64,000 nt of DNA from contig OZ243926.1 of the NCBI GenBank assembly GCA_965213765.1, forward strand, positions 868,001 through 932,000, written 5' to 3'. The stretch comes from JAJDXO01 sp965213765. GTDB taxonomy: Bacteria; Pseudomonadota; Alphaproteobacteria; Rhodospirillales; UBA2165. Each line of letters starts with the position of its first letter. Position 1 is the first letter of the stretch. The notes below the pieces were generated by a model that made no database searches, was not told where the DNA came from, and saw only the letters and a list, made by a program, of their open reading frames with translations. Below are positions 34,631 through 42,842 of this stretch, one piece after another. A program made the translations under genes and the position numbers.

Positions 34631-34831
34631 ATGGTAGAGACCGAGGGTCTTCAGGCACGGATTGACGGGCTCAAAGCAGAGCACCGTGAGCTTGACGCCC
34701 AGATCAAGGCGTTGATGGACTCGCCGCCATTCGACCAAATCAAGATTCAACGTCTGAAAAAAAAGAAGCTGGCTCTCAAGGACGAGATCACCCGCCTCCA
34801 CGCCATCGGCCTCCCGGATATTATCGCCTGA
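34631..34831 (+). CDS. DUF465 (YdcH-like) small protein
   Basis: 66 residues: MVETEGLQARIDGLKAEHRE, then DAQIKALMDSPPFDQIKIQR and LKKKKLALKDEITRLHAIG, a helical hairpin with the DUF465 LKKKKLALKDEI signature. It is divergent from the phosphofructokinase gene and on the opposite strand from its paralogue at 32664. Confidence 0.88.
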   Translation: MVETEGLQARIDGLKAEHRELDAQIKALMDSPPFDQIKIQRLKKKKLALKDEITRLHAIGLPDIIA

Positions 34832-34918
34832 CTAGGCGAATCAAATGCGTGACCGCAAATCCGCATCCGCGGTTGCGTTCTACAAACCAGATCCGCCACG
34901 GCCGATGAACGCAGATGT

Positions 34919-35569
34919 TCAGACCACCCGGCGCCGCGAAGAGAGTGCACGAAGTACTTTGAAAGGCGACGGCAACAGCCCCCCAGCCTTCCTCACCCGG
35001 GCCTGAATCTTTGGAATTTGCATCACATCGTCGATGCGGCGGTCGAGAAATTCCCAGGTGGCCTCGCGGCCCTCCGATTCGTCGTTGAGCCAATAAAGGA
35101 TCGTGGAGCCGTACACGCCCGCCAGCAACCCGCGCTTGGTGTAGTAATTGAAATCGGTCGCGTTGTCGCCGGCCGCATACCACATGGTATCCACGGTCTT
35201 CATCAGCAGCCGCGCCGCCAATAGATTTCGGCCCGGGACAGCGAGATATGACATGAGCTGACGGATCGACTCGCGATCATTCTCCACCGCTTCCAGCCGC
35301 AACTGAACGGCAGCGGTGATCCGGTCACGTACCTTCATTTCTCCGGCACCGGCCGCTTCCATTGCGTCGACCATTTCTTCGTCCGCAAGGACGCTGTACA
35401 CCTCGGCCGCTTGATTGGGGCCCCGCGGAAATAGGCGTTCGACAATGTCTTCATTTTCGCCGCAATCGAGGGCACCGGCGCGGAGAGCTGCGTTGCTCCA
35501 GCCGTCGAAGGTGACGTGCGGCAGCATGGCTCGGACAATGTCGGACCGCAATTCGTCCAGGCTGGACAT
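34919..35569 (-). CDS. coq9: COQ9 family protein
   Basis: 216 residues. COQ9 is a TetR-like lipid-binding protein that presents the quinone precursor to hydroxylase COQ7 in ubiquinone synthesis. Segments FDGWSNAALRAGALDCG and DTMWYAAGDNATDFNYYTKR followed by GLLAGVYGSTILYWLNDESE are the strongly conserved COQ9 core; the last one is the membrane- and COQ7-contacting helix region. It begins 4 bp before the deformylase gene on the same strand. Confidence 0.95.
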   Translation of the reverse strand: MSSLDELRSDIVRAMLPHVTFDGWSNAALRAGALDCGENEDIVERLFPRGPNQAAEVYSVLADEEMVDAMEAAGAGEMKVRDRITAAVQLRLEAVENDRESIRQLMSYLAVPGRNLLAARLLMKTVDTMWYAAGDNATDFNYYTKRGLLAGVYGSTILYWLNDESEGREATWEFLDRRIDDVMQIPKIQARVRKAGGLLPSPFKVLRALSSRRRVV

Positions 35570-35573
35570 TACG

Positions 35574-36125
35574 TCACTCTCCCCGCACCGACTTGACCAA
35601 GTCCTGGTTGCGTTGCACTTCCTCGACGAACCCCAATAGCGTTAAATCTTCCATCCGCATCGGATAAAGTATGCCGTCCAGATGGTCGCATTCGTGCTGG
35701 ACCGCGCGGGCATGGAAACCACTGGCGATCCGCTCTTCGGTCTCGCCTTTGGGTGTAGTCCAGCTGTACTTGATACGATCAAATCTGGACACCGCCCCCA
35801 TCATATCCGGTACCGACAGGCAAGCTTCCCAATCCAGGCTTTTTTCATCGGTCAGTGGCTCGATCACCGGATTGACCATTAAAGTCAGCGGCTGGGGCTC
35901 CTCCTCTTCCTCCTCACCGGCACGATGTTCCGGAATATAGAAGATCACCACACGCCGAGGGACGTGAACCTGGGGCGCGGCCAAGCCAATACCACCTGCA
36001 TCCTCCAGGGTATCGATCATATCGTTGATAAGATTGGCGATTTCGGGCGCGGTCGGATCTTCCACAGGCTCCGCCTTGCGGTGTAGAACCGGGTGTCCCA
36101 TGCGGGCGATCTTGAGAATGGCCAT
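35574..36125 (-). CDS. def: peptide deformylase, variant motif 2
   Basis: 183 residues from ATG 36125. Removes N-formyl groups from nascent proteins. Motif 1 GIGLAAPQ (45-52) and motif 3 QHECDHLDG (143-151, metal-binding His residues and catalytic Glu) are canonical. Motif 2 reads EACLSVP (100-106) instead of EGCLS; the metal-ligand Cys is kept. An acidic run of six or seven Glu at about 70-76 is unusual. The sequence looks like a divergent second deformylase rather than the main one, which would normally be beside fmt. Confidence 0.92.
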   Translation of the reverse strand: MAILKIARMGHPVLHRKAEPVEDPTAPEIANLINDMIDTLEDAGGIGLAAPQVHVPRRVVIFYIPEHRAGEEEEEEPQPLTLMVNPVIEPLTDEKSLDWEACLSVPDMMGAVSRFDRIKYSWTTPKGETEERIASGFHARAVQHECDHLDGILYPMRMEDLTLLGFVEEVQRNQDLVKSVRGE

Positions 36126-36260
36126 GTCGATCAATATGGACGATTTGGACGCGAGGTCAATTGCGGCGAATATTCGCCCAATCGCCCTTCACAATTGGAT
36201 TTCAGTATGTTAGAAGGCCCGCCTTCGTCACTAATCATGACTGACAAAGGTTGAGTCCAC

Positions 36261-36464
36261 GTGCATGTAACCGTCCGCGATAACAATGTCGATCAGGCCC
36301 TAAAGGCCCTCAAAAAGAAGATGCAGCGCGAAGGCGTCTTCCGTGAAATGAAACTGCGCCGTTCCTATGAGAAGCCCTCCGAGCGCCGGGCCCGCGAAAA
36401 AGCCGAAGCCGTTCGCCGGGCACGGAAACTGGAGCGCAAGCGACTGGAGCGCGAAGGCTTCTAA
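36261..36464 (+). CDS. rpsU: 30S ribosomal protein S21
   Basis: 67 residues with VTVRDNNVDQALKALKKKMQ and the basic tail RRARKLERKRLEREGF, matching bacterial S21. It is divergent from the deformylase gene, 135 bp apart, and is followed by a strong terminator. Confidence 0.97.
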   Translation: MHVTVRDNNVDQALKALKKKMQREGVFREMKLRRSYEKPSERRAREKAEAVRRARKLERKRLEREGF

Positions 36465-36491
36465 GAAGCCCCCGTTTCACGACCAGTGATC

Positions 36492-36522
36492 AAGCCGCGT
36501 CTGGATTAGGACGCGGCTTTTG
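36492..36522 (+). terminator. Rho-independent terminator of rpsU
   Basis: AAGCCGCGTC (36492-36501) pairs perfectly with GACGCGGCTT (36510-36519), followed by further T. It could also stop transcription from the converging pntB. Confidence 0.85.
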
Positions 36523-36551
36523 CACGCCCGGACGACAGAGGGTCACCCTTG

Positions 36552-37943
36552 TCAACCGACCGCTTGAACGATTTCCTCGGTGGTCTTTTTGGCGTCTCCG
36601 AACACCATCATGGTGTTGTCCCGGAAGAACAGCTCGTTGTCGACGCCGGCATAGCCGGACGCCATGGAGCGTTTCAGGAACAGCACCGTTCCCGAATTCT
36701 CGACGTCCAAAATCGGCATGCCGTAAATCGGGCTCGAGGTGTCCGTCTTCGCCGCCGGGTTGGTCACATCGTTGGCGCCGATGACAAATGCCACGTCGGC
36801 GGTCGAGAATTCGTGGTTGATTTCTTCCAGTTCAAAGACCTCGTCGTAAGGTACATTTGCCTCCGCCAGAAGCACGTTCATGTGGCCGGGCATCCGCCCG
36901 GCGACAGGGTGAATGGCGTAGGCCACTTCGACACCCTCTTCCTTCAACAGATCACACATTTCTCGGAGCGCGTGCTGTGCCTGGGCGACGGCCATGCCAT
37001 AGCCGGGAACGATGATGACCTTGGACGCGTTCTTGAGGATGAAGCCGGCGTCCTCGGCGCCGCCGGATTTGACTGCGCGGTCGCCAGCAGGCCCCGCCGC
37101 GGCCGCATCCGAATCGCCGCCGAACCCGCCGAGCAGCACATTGAAGATCGAGCGGTTCATGCCCTTACACATGATGTAGGACAGGATAGCGCCCGACGAC
37201 CCCACCAGCGCGCCGGTAATGATCAATGCCGTATTGGACAGCGTGAACCCGATGCCACACGCAGCCCAACCCGAATAAGAGTTGAGCATGCTGACGACCA
37301 CGGGCATGTCGGCGCCCCCGATGGGGATAATAATCAGGAAGCCGATAAGGAATGACAGGACGACGATAGTCCAGAACGCATTGTCGCCGTTGGAGACGAC
37401 CAACCAAACGACCGCGGCAACTATGGCAATACCGATCAGCGCATTGAGCGGGTGCTGCCCCGGGAAAACGATGGGCGATCCGGACATGACGCCCTGCAGT
37501 TTCGCAAACGCGATAACCGAACCGGAAAAGGTGATCGCGCCGATCACGGTGCCGAGGGCCATTTCAATCAGGCTGGCCGTGGCGATATCGCCCCGCGCAC
37601 CGATACCGTAGGCTTCCGGCGCGAAGAACGCCGCGGCGGCAACTGCGACGGCGGCAATCCCAACCAGCGAGTGGAATGCCGCCACCAACTGCGGCAAAGC
37701 CGTCATTTGGATCTTGAGCGCTACGAGGGTGCCGATTGCCCCGCCGATGACGACGCCGAGGAGAATCAGTTCGAAGCTGATGATGGTGGGATCGGCCAGG
37801 GTCGTAGCAACCGCCACGATCATGCCGACGATCCCGAACATGTTGCCCTGACGCGCCGATTCGGGGGAACTCAACCCCCGAAGCGCCAGGATGAAACATA
37901 CGGCGGCGAAGAGGTAGGCGAAGCCTGTTGCTGTTTCACTCAT
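36552..37943 (-). CDS. pntB: NAD(P) transhydrogenase subunit beta
   Basis: 463 residues. Proton-pumping transhydrogenase moves hydride from NADH to NADP across the inner membrane; this subunit holds eight or nine membrane helices and the NADP-binding domain III (VIIVPGYGMAVAQAQHALRE, GRMPGHMNVLLAEANVPYDE, INHEFSTADVAFVIGANDV). It ends the pntAA-pntAB-pntB operon and converges on rpsU. Confidence 0.97.
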   Translation of the reverse strand: MSETATGFAYLFAAVCFILALRGLSSPESARQGNMFGIVGMIVAVATTLADPTIISFELILLGVVIGGAIGTLVALKIQMTALPQLVAAFHSLVGIAAVAVAAAAFFAPEAYGIGARGDIATASLIEMALGTVIGAITFSGSVIAFAKLQGVMSGSPIVFPGQHPLNALIGIAIVAAVVWLVVSNGDNAFWTIVVLSFLIGFLIIIPIGGADMPVVVSMLNSYSGWAACGIGFTLSNTALIITGALVGSSGAILSYIMCKGMNRSIFNVLLGGFGGDSDAAAAGPAGDRAVKSGGAEDAGFILKNASKVIIVPGYGMAVAQAQHALREMCDLLKEEGVEVAYAIHPVAGRMPGHMNVLLAEANVPYDEVFELEEINHEFSTADVAFVIGANDVTNPAAKTDTSSPIYGMPILDVENSGTVLFLKRSMASGYAGVDNELFFRDNTMMVFGDAKKTTEEIVQAVG

Positions 37944-37953
37944 CCGGCGTCCC

Positions 37954-38280
37954 CTATATCTTCGCTTTCTTCTTATACATGGCCAGCATCCGCTGGGTGA
38001 CGATAAAGCCGCCGAAGATGTTTACCGACGCCAGGGTTACCGCGACGAAGCCCATGACCTTGGAAAAGGACAAATCCGCGGGTCCTGCGGCAATCAACGC
38101 GCCGACGATGATCACCGACGAAATCGCGTTGGTGACGCTCATCAGCGGCGAGTGCAAGGCGGGCGTCACGCTCCAAACCACGTAGAATCCGACGAACACC
38201 GCGAGAACAAAAACTGTGAACAGGAAAATGAACGGATCGCCGGATCCGGCGCCCTCCATGCCCTTTTGCGCCGCATCCAT
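37954..38280 (-). CDS. pntAB: NAD(P) transhydrogenase subunit alpha, part 2
   Basis: 108 residues from ATG 38280 with three membrane helices: FIFLFTVFVLAVFVGFYVVW, LMSVTNAISSVIIVGALIAA, and VMGFVAVTLASVNIFGGFIV. This is domain II of the alpha subunit, a separate gene as in Rhodospirillum rubrum. It starts 2 bp after pntAA ends and stops 10 bp before pntB. Confidence 0.96.
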   Translation of the reverse strand: MDAAQKGMEGAGSGDPFIFLFTVFVLAVFVGFYVVWSVTPALHSPLMSVTNAISSVIIVGALIAAGPADLSFSKVMGFVAVTLASVNIFGGFIVTQRMLAMYKKKAKI

Positions 38281-38282
38281 GT

Positions 38283-39431
38283 CTAACCCTCCTTCGGCGC
38301 CAGGGCCGGATGGACAACTTGTCCGTCCTTGCAGACCAGCGTGCCTGTAATAATTTCGTCTTCCCAATCGATGGAGAGTTCTTTCGTCTCCGGGTCGACC
38401 AGGGGTGTAATGAAGTTGACCAGGTTCTTGGCGAACAATGTGCTGGCATCCTCGGCCAGCCGCGCCGGCACATTGGCGTGACCGACGATGGTTACGCCGT
38501 CTTTCTTGACGGTCCGGCCCAGTTCGGCGCCCTCGACGTTGCCGCCGGCCTCAACAGCAAGATCGATGATGACGGCGCCTTCCGGCATGGACTTGACCAT
38601 CGCCTCGGTGACGAGCGTCGGCGCAGGACGGCCCGGGATCAGTGCCGTGGTGATAACCACGTCCTGCTTCGTGATGTGCTCGGCAACCACCTGTTTCTGC
38701 TTCTCGAAGTACTCGGGCGGCATTTCCTTGGCGTACCCGCCCTCGGTCTGGGCGTTTTTCTCCATTTCCGGATCAACCTCGAGGAACTTGCCGCCGAGGC
38801 TCTCCACCTGCTCCCTGGTCGCGGGACGCACGTCGGTCGCCGTTACGACGGCCCCCATCCGCTTCGCGGTCGCAATGGCTTGCAGGCCGGCAACGCCGAC
38901 CCCCATGATGAACACCTTGGCGGGCGGAATCGTTCCCGCTGCCGTCATCATCATGGGGAACGCCCGGCCCAACTCTCCGGCCGCATCGAGCACGGCCTTA
39001 TAGCCGGCGAGGTTGCTTTGCGACGACAGGATGTCCATGGACTGAGCCCGAGTGATTCGCGGCAGAAGCTCCATGGCGAATCCAGTGACGCCGGCATCCG
39101 CGAACACCTTGATCGCTTCCGGCTCGGACAAGGCCGAAAGGTGTGCCATCAACATGGCGCCTTTTTTTATGTTCGCGATCTCGTTGTCGCCGTCTGTCTG
39201 AGGCGCGCGGATTTTCAGAACGATGTCGGCATCGCCAAGCGCTTCGGCTGCACTGCCGGCAATGGCCGCACCGGCTTCCCTGAAGCGCTCGTCGCTGAAA
39301 TTCGAGCCTTCGCCAGCACCGCTCTCGACCACTACGTCGAAGCCGAGACCGATAAATTTTTTTATAGAGTCAGGAGACGCCGCCACTCGCAACTCGTGGT
39401 CGCGGCGTTCCTTGGGAACCGCAATTTTCAT
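38283..39431 (-). CDS. pntAA: NAD(P) transhydrogenase subunit alpha, part 1
   Basis: 382 residues from ATG 39431 (MKIAVPKERRDHELRVAASP). This is the soluble NAD-binding domain I, with the Rossmann segment KVFIMGVGVAGLQAIATAKR and RITRAQSMDILSSQSNLAGY. ATG 39431 is preferred because the 14 upstream codons have no homology to the family start. First gene of the operon. Confidence 0.96.
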   Translation of the reverse strand: MKIAVPKERRDHELRVAASPDSIKKFIGLGFDVVVESGAGEGSNFSDERFREAGAAIAGSAAEALGDADIVLKIRAPQTDGDNEIANIKKGAMLMAHLSALSEPEAIKVFADAGVTGFAMELLPRITRAQSMDILSSQSNLAGYKAVLDAAGELGRAFPMMMTAAGTIPPAKVFIMGVGVAGLQAIATAKRMGAVVTATDVRPATREQVESLGGKFLEVDPEMEKNAQTEGGYAKEMPPEYFEKQKQVVAEHITKQDVVITTALIPGRPAPTLVTEAMVKSMPEGAVIIDLAVEAGGNVEGAELGRTVKKDGVTIVGHANVPARLAEDASTLFAKNLVNFITPLVDPETKELSIDWEDEIITGTLVCKDGQVVHPALAPKEG

Positions 39432-39541
39432 CAAGAGCCCCTTGTTGGGAAAACGCGTGAAATCCGGCGACAAAATGCCGATTCAGTGCCCATTTGCCAA
39501 GCAGGAATCCCAATTTTGGCGGATCGGAGCTACGGCGAACC

Positions 39542-40879
39542 CTATTCCTCGGCGTCCAGGCCAGCCATCGCCAGCACATCGGCCTGACGCTGCCCGAGGT
39601 TCTCGGCATTAAAGTCATCGATGAGCTCGTGGAACAGCCGGTGCCAGTTGATCTCGGCGCGGAGATGGGTGAACACCGAACCCAGACCGATGGCGGCCCG
39701 ATCCATGAGCACAAACTCCCGCGGTGGCTGTACGCCGCCAACTCGATCCAGTTCCTGACGAACCTTCATCGCCACTTCGGCCCCGTATTGCCCCTGCTCT
39801 CTCTGAATTGGCCGGGCGCCATCCTCAAGCAACGGCGCATAGACGAATTCGGCCCACAGGTTAAGGATGTCGATCAGTTCATCACCGAGGCCGGTGAAGC
39901 CCCAGGTCTCATAGGCATGAACCGCAAGGTCGCGATTGTCGTCGCGCAGCGCCATATAGAGATCGATGACCCCGGTCACGAAGTGGGGCGGGAACACCCG
40001 GATACATCCGAAGTCCAATAAATTGATTGTTTGGTCGTCACGGACGGAATAGTTGCCGAGGTGAGGATCGCCGTGAATGATTCCGAAATAGTAAAACGGC
40101 ACATACCAGGCCCGGAACATGTTGTAGGCGACCTGGTTCCGTGCCTCGACATCGGTATCCACGAACTCCAGAAGCGGTTTGCCCTCCAACCAGGCCATGG
40201 TCAGCAATCGGGCCGCCGAAAGATCGGGTTCGACCTCGGGCACGTGAACACCCGGCTCATCCGCCAGCATGTGACGATAGAGCTGCATGTGCTTCGCCTC
40301 GCGGGCGTAGTCGAGTTCTTCGCGCAGCCGGTCGGACAGTTCCTGGTGAACCTCGCTGGGATCGATCGCCTTTTCGTAGCGGCGGTAGATGGAAAACACT
40401 AACTTCAACTGCTTCAAGTCGGCCTCGACCACCGAGTTCATATCCGGGTATTGCAGCTTGCAGGCGAGCGTCTTTCCGTCATGACCGATGGCCCGGTGAA
40501 CCTGGCCAAGGGAGGCCGCGGCCGCCGCGCTATGCTCAAAGCTGTCGAACTTGTCCTGCCAATCCGGCCCCAGTTCCGCCGCCATCCGCCGTTTGACGAA
40601 GTTCCATCCCATAGAGGGGGCATTGGACTGAAGCTCGGCCAACTGACTTGCATATTCGCCCGGGAGGGCGTTGGGAATTGTCGACAGGATTTGCGCGACC
40701 TTCATAAGCGGTCCCTTGAGGCCGCCGAGAGCCTCCTTCAGGTCCGTCGCGTGCTCCAAACGATCCAGCTTTAGGCCGAGGTAACGCTCTCCCGCGAACC
40801 GCGCCGCCAGGCCGCCGACAGCCCGCCCGACTTTGGCGTAACGCATTGCCCGCCCACTGATGCTGTCGTCTTCCGCCAT
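39542..40879 (-). CDS. ABC1/AarF/UbiB-family atypical kinase
   Basis: 445 residues of the COQ8/UbiB family, which supports ubiquinone synthesis. The alanine-rich nucleotide loop AAAAASLGQVH, catalytic-type HGDPHLGNY, and DFG in LLDFGCIRV are visible. The family KxGQ motif is KVAQ here (GPLMKVAQILSTIPNALP). The C-terminus lacks the two membrane helices of UbiB, as in the bacterial AarF-like branch. It is followed by pntAA after 110 bp and starts 8 bp from the pepF end. Confidence 0.9.
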   Translation of the reverse strand: MAEDDSISGRAMRYAKVGRAVGGLAARFAGERYLGLKLDRLEHATDLKEALGGLKGPLMKVAQILSTIPNALPGEYASQLAELQSNAPSMGWNFVKRRMAAELGPDWQDKFDSFEHSAAAAASLGQVHRAIGHDGKTLACKLQYPDMNSVVEADLKQLKLVFSIYRRYEKAIDPSEVHQELSDRLREELDYAREAKHMQLYRHMLADEPGVHVPEVEPDLSAARLLTMAWLEGKPLLEFVDTDVEARNQVAYNMFRAWYVPFYYFGIIHGDPHLGNYSVRDDQTINLLDFGCIRVFPPHFVTGVIDLYMALRDDNRDLAVHAYETWGFTGLGDELIDILNLWAEFVYAPLLEDGARPIQREQGQYGAEVAMKVRQELDRVGGVQPPREFVLMDRAAIGLGSVFTHLRAEINWHRLFHELIDDFNAENLGQRQADVLAMAGLDAEE

Positions 40880-40887
40880 TCGGTTGC

Positions 40888-42663
40888 TCAGAATGTCGAT
40901 TCGAGTTCGTCGACGAAGCCGGAGACCACATTCAGGCCGCGACTCCAGAAGTCGGGGTCGCCGGCATCGAGACCGAACGGCGCCAACAACTCCTTGTGGC
41001 GGAGCGTCCCGCCGGCTTTCAACATTTCCAGGTACTTGGCCTGGAAATCGGGGTGCCCGTCCTTGAACAGTTCATAGAGTGAATTTACCAGACAATCCCC
41101 GAAGGCGTACGCATAGACGTAAAACGGCGAATGAACGAAGTGGGGAATATACGCCCAGTAACAGGCATACGATGGATCGAACTCGAAGGCGGGACCGAGG
41201 CTCCTGCTTTGTATCGACATCCAAATCTCGCCCAACCGCTCGGGACTGAGCTCGCCTTCGGGACGCTCGTCGTGGACTTGCTGCTCAAATTCATAGAATG
41301 CCGTTTGGCGGATCACCGTATTGATCATGTCTTCGATCTTCGATGCCAGCATTACCCGTTTGGCCGCCGCATCGTCCTCTTGATCGAGGAGTGCGCGGAA
41401 GGTCAACATCTCCCCGAAAACCGATGCGGTTTCGGCGAGCGTTAGCGGCGTATCAGCCAATAGCAGACCCTGCGGTGCAGCCAAGGTCTGGTGGACGCCG
41501 TGACCAAGTTCATGAGCCAGGGTCATAATATCGCGGGTCTTGCCGCGATAGTTCATCAAGATATAGGGGTGAGCGGACGGCATCGTCGGATGTGAAAAGG
41601 CACCCGAGTCCTTGCCTTCCCGGGGCCTTGCATCGATCCATGATCTGTCGAAAAAAACCTCCGCGCGCTCTGCCATTTCCGGGGAAAAGGCGCCGTAGGC
41701 GCCGAGCACGGTCTCTCGGGCCTCATTCCAAGGGGTGATCCGGTTCTCGGCTTCCGGCAGCGGCGCGTTGCGGTCCCAGTATTGAAGCTTCTCGAGCCCC
41801 ATCCACTCGGCCTTTAGGTGGTAATAGCGGTGAGCAATATCATCATATCGGTCGCTGACGGACTGGACCAAGGAGTCGACGACCTCATCCTCCACCTGAT
41901 TGGAAAGATTGCGCCGGGACACCGGCCGCGGAAATTTGCGCCACCGATCCTCGATTTCCTTGTCTTTGGCCAGGGTATTGGTGATTAACGCCAACAGGCG
42001 AATATTGCGGTCGAGCCCGTCTGCAAATGCCCGGGCGGCGGTCTCGCGGCGCGCACCGTCGGGATCCGACATCATGTTGAGTACTTCACTGGAAGTGAGC
42101 TGTTGCTTGTCCACCCCGAAGCGCATGGCCGACATGGTTTCGTCGAACAGCCGGTTCCATGCACCGCGGCCGGTCACAGATTTTTCGTGCCATAACCGTT
42201 CCAGCTCGTCGGACAGCTGGTGTGGGCGGAACTCACGGACGGTCTGAATCCACGATGCATATCGATTGACCTCCGGCGTCTCCTTGAGAGCCGCCATGGC
42301 CGCATCATCAATGTCGTTCAGCCGCAGTTCAAAAAAAATCGTCTGAGAGGAGGCCGCGGTTACGCGCTCTTTGACCGACTGGTAAAACCGAGCTGTCGCC
42401 GTATCAGAGGAATCGGCGGCAAACACAAGCTGGGCAAAGCTCATCGCGCGGGACAGCGTCTCACCGAGAACCTCGTAGTCCTTGATCGCCTTGGCCAGAC
42501 CAGGACCATCGATCCCCTGAAGCCGTCCATTGTATGCATCGGCGAACGCCGCCGCGTCCGTTGCCGCACGCTCCAGGTCGGAATGGAGTTTGGGGTCGGC
42601 CATACCCGCGTAAAGGTCGGTCAGGTCCCATTCGGGGACCTCATCAGCGGCAACGGATGTCAT
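40888..42663 (-). CDS. pepF: oligoendopeptidase F, M3 family
   Basis: Zinc metallopeptidase of 591 residues that degrades short peptides in the cytoplasm. The metal site HELGHGVHQ, preceded by YKGKTRDIMTLA-like sequence (YRGKTRDIMTLA), and a downstream Glu in TLAETASVFGEM are typical. The long helical N-domain starts with DEVPEWDLTDLYAGMADPKL. It is divergent from the acyl-CoA ligase gene. Confidence 0.95.
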   Translation of the reverse strand: MTSVAADEVPEWDLTDLYAGMADPKLHSDLERAATDAAAFADAYNGRLQGIDGPGLAKAIKDYEVLGETLSRAMSFAQLVFAADSSDTATARFYQSVKERVTAASSQTIFFELRLNDIDDAAMAALKETPEVNRYASWIQTVREFRPHQLSDELERLWHEKSVTGRGAWNRLFDETMSAMRFGVDKQQLTSSEVLNMMSDPDGARRETAARAFADGLDRNIRLLALITNTLAKDKEIEDRWRKFPRPVSRRNLSNQVEDEVVDSLVQSVSDRYDDIAHRYYHLKAEWMGLEKLQYWDRNAPLPEAENRITPWNEARETVLGAYGAFSPEMAERAEVFFDRSWIDARPREGKDSGAFSHPTMPSAHPYILMNYRGKTRDIMTLAHELGHGVHQTLAAPQGLLLADTPLTLAETASVFGEMLTFRALLDQEDDAAAKRVMLASKIEDMINTVIRQTAFYEFEQQVHDERPEGELSPERLGEIWMSIQSRSLGPAFEFDPSYACYWAYIPHFVHSPFYVYAYAFGDCLVNSLYELFKDGHPDFQAKYLEMLKAGGTLRHKELLAPFGLDAGDPDFWSRGLNVVSGFVDELESTF

Positions 42664-42842
42664 GAATGTCGTTCCTCATATTCGGGCCGTCGCCGGCCCA
42701 TCAGGTAAGCGGTTGATTTCCCGACCGATATAAGGCTGGATACGGGGTGCGGCAATGGCCGGATCACCACCCCGTCGGGGTCGTCACGGCTCAACAATTA
42801 AAATAGCAGCCAACCGGGAGCGCAATAAACAAGGAGCATCCG

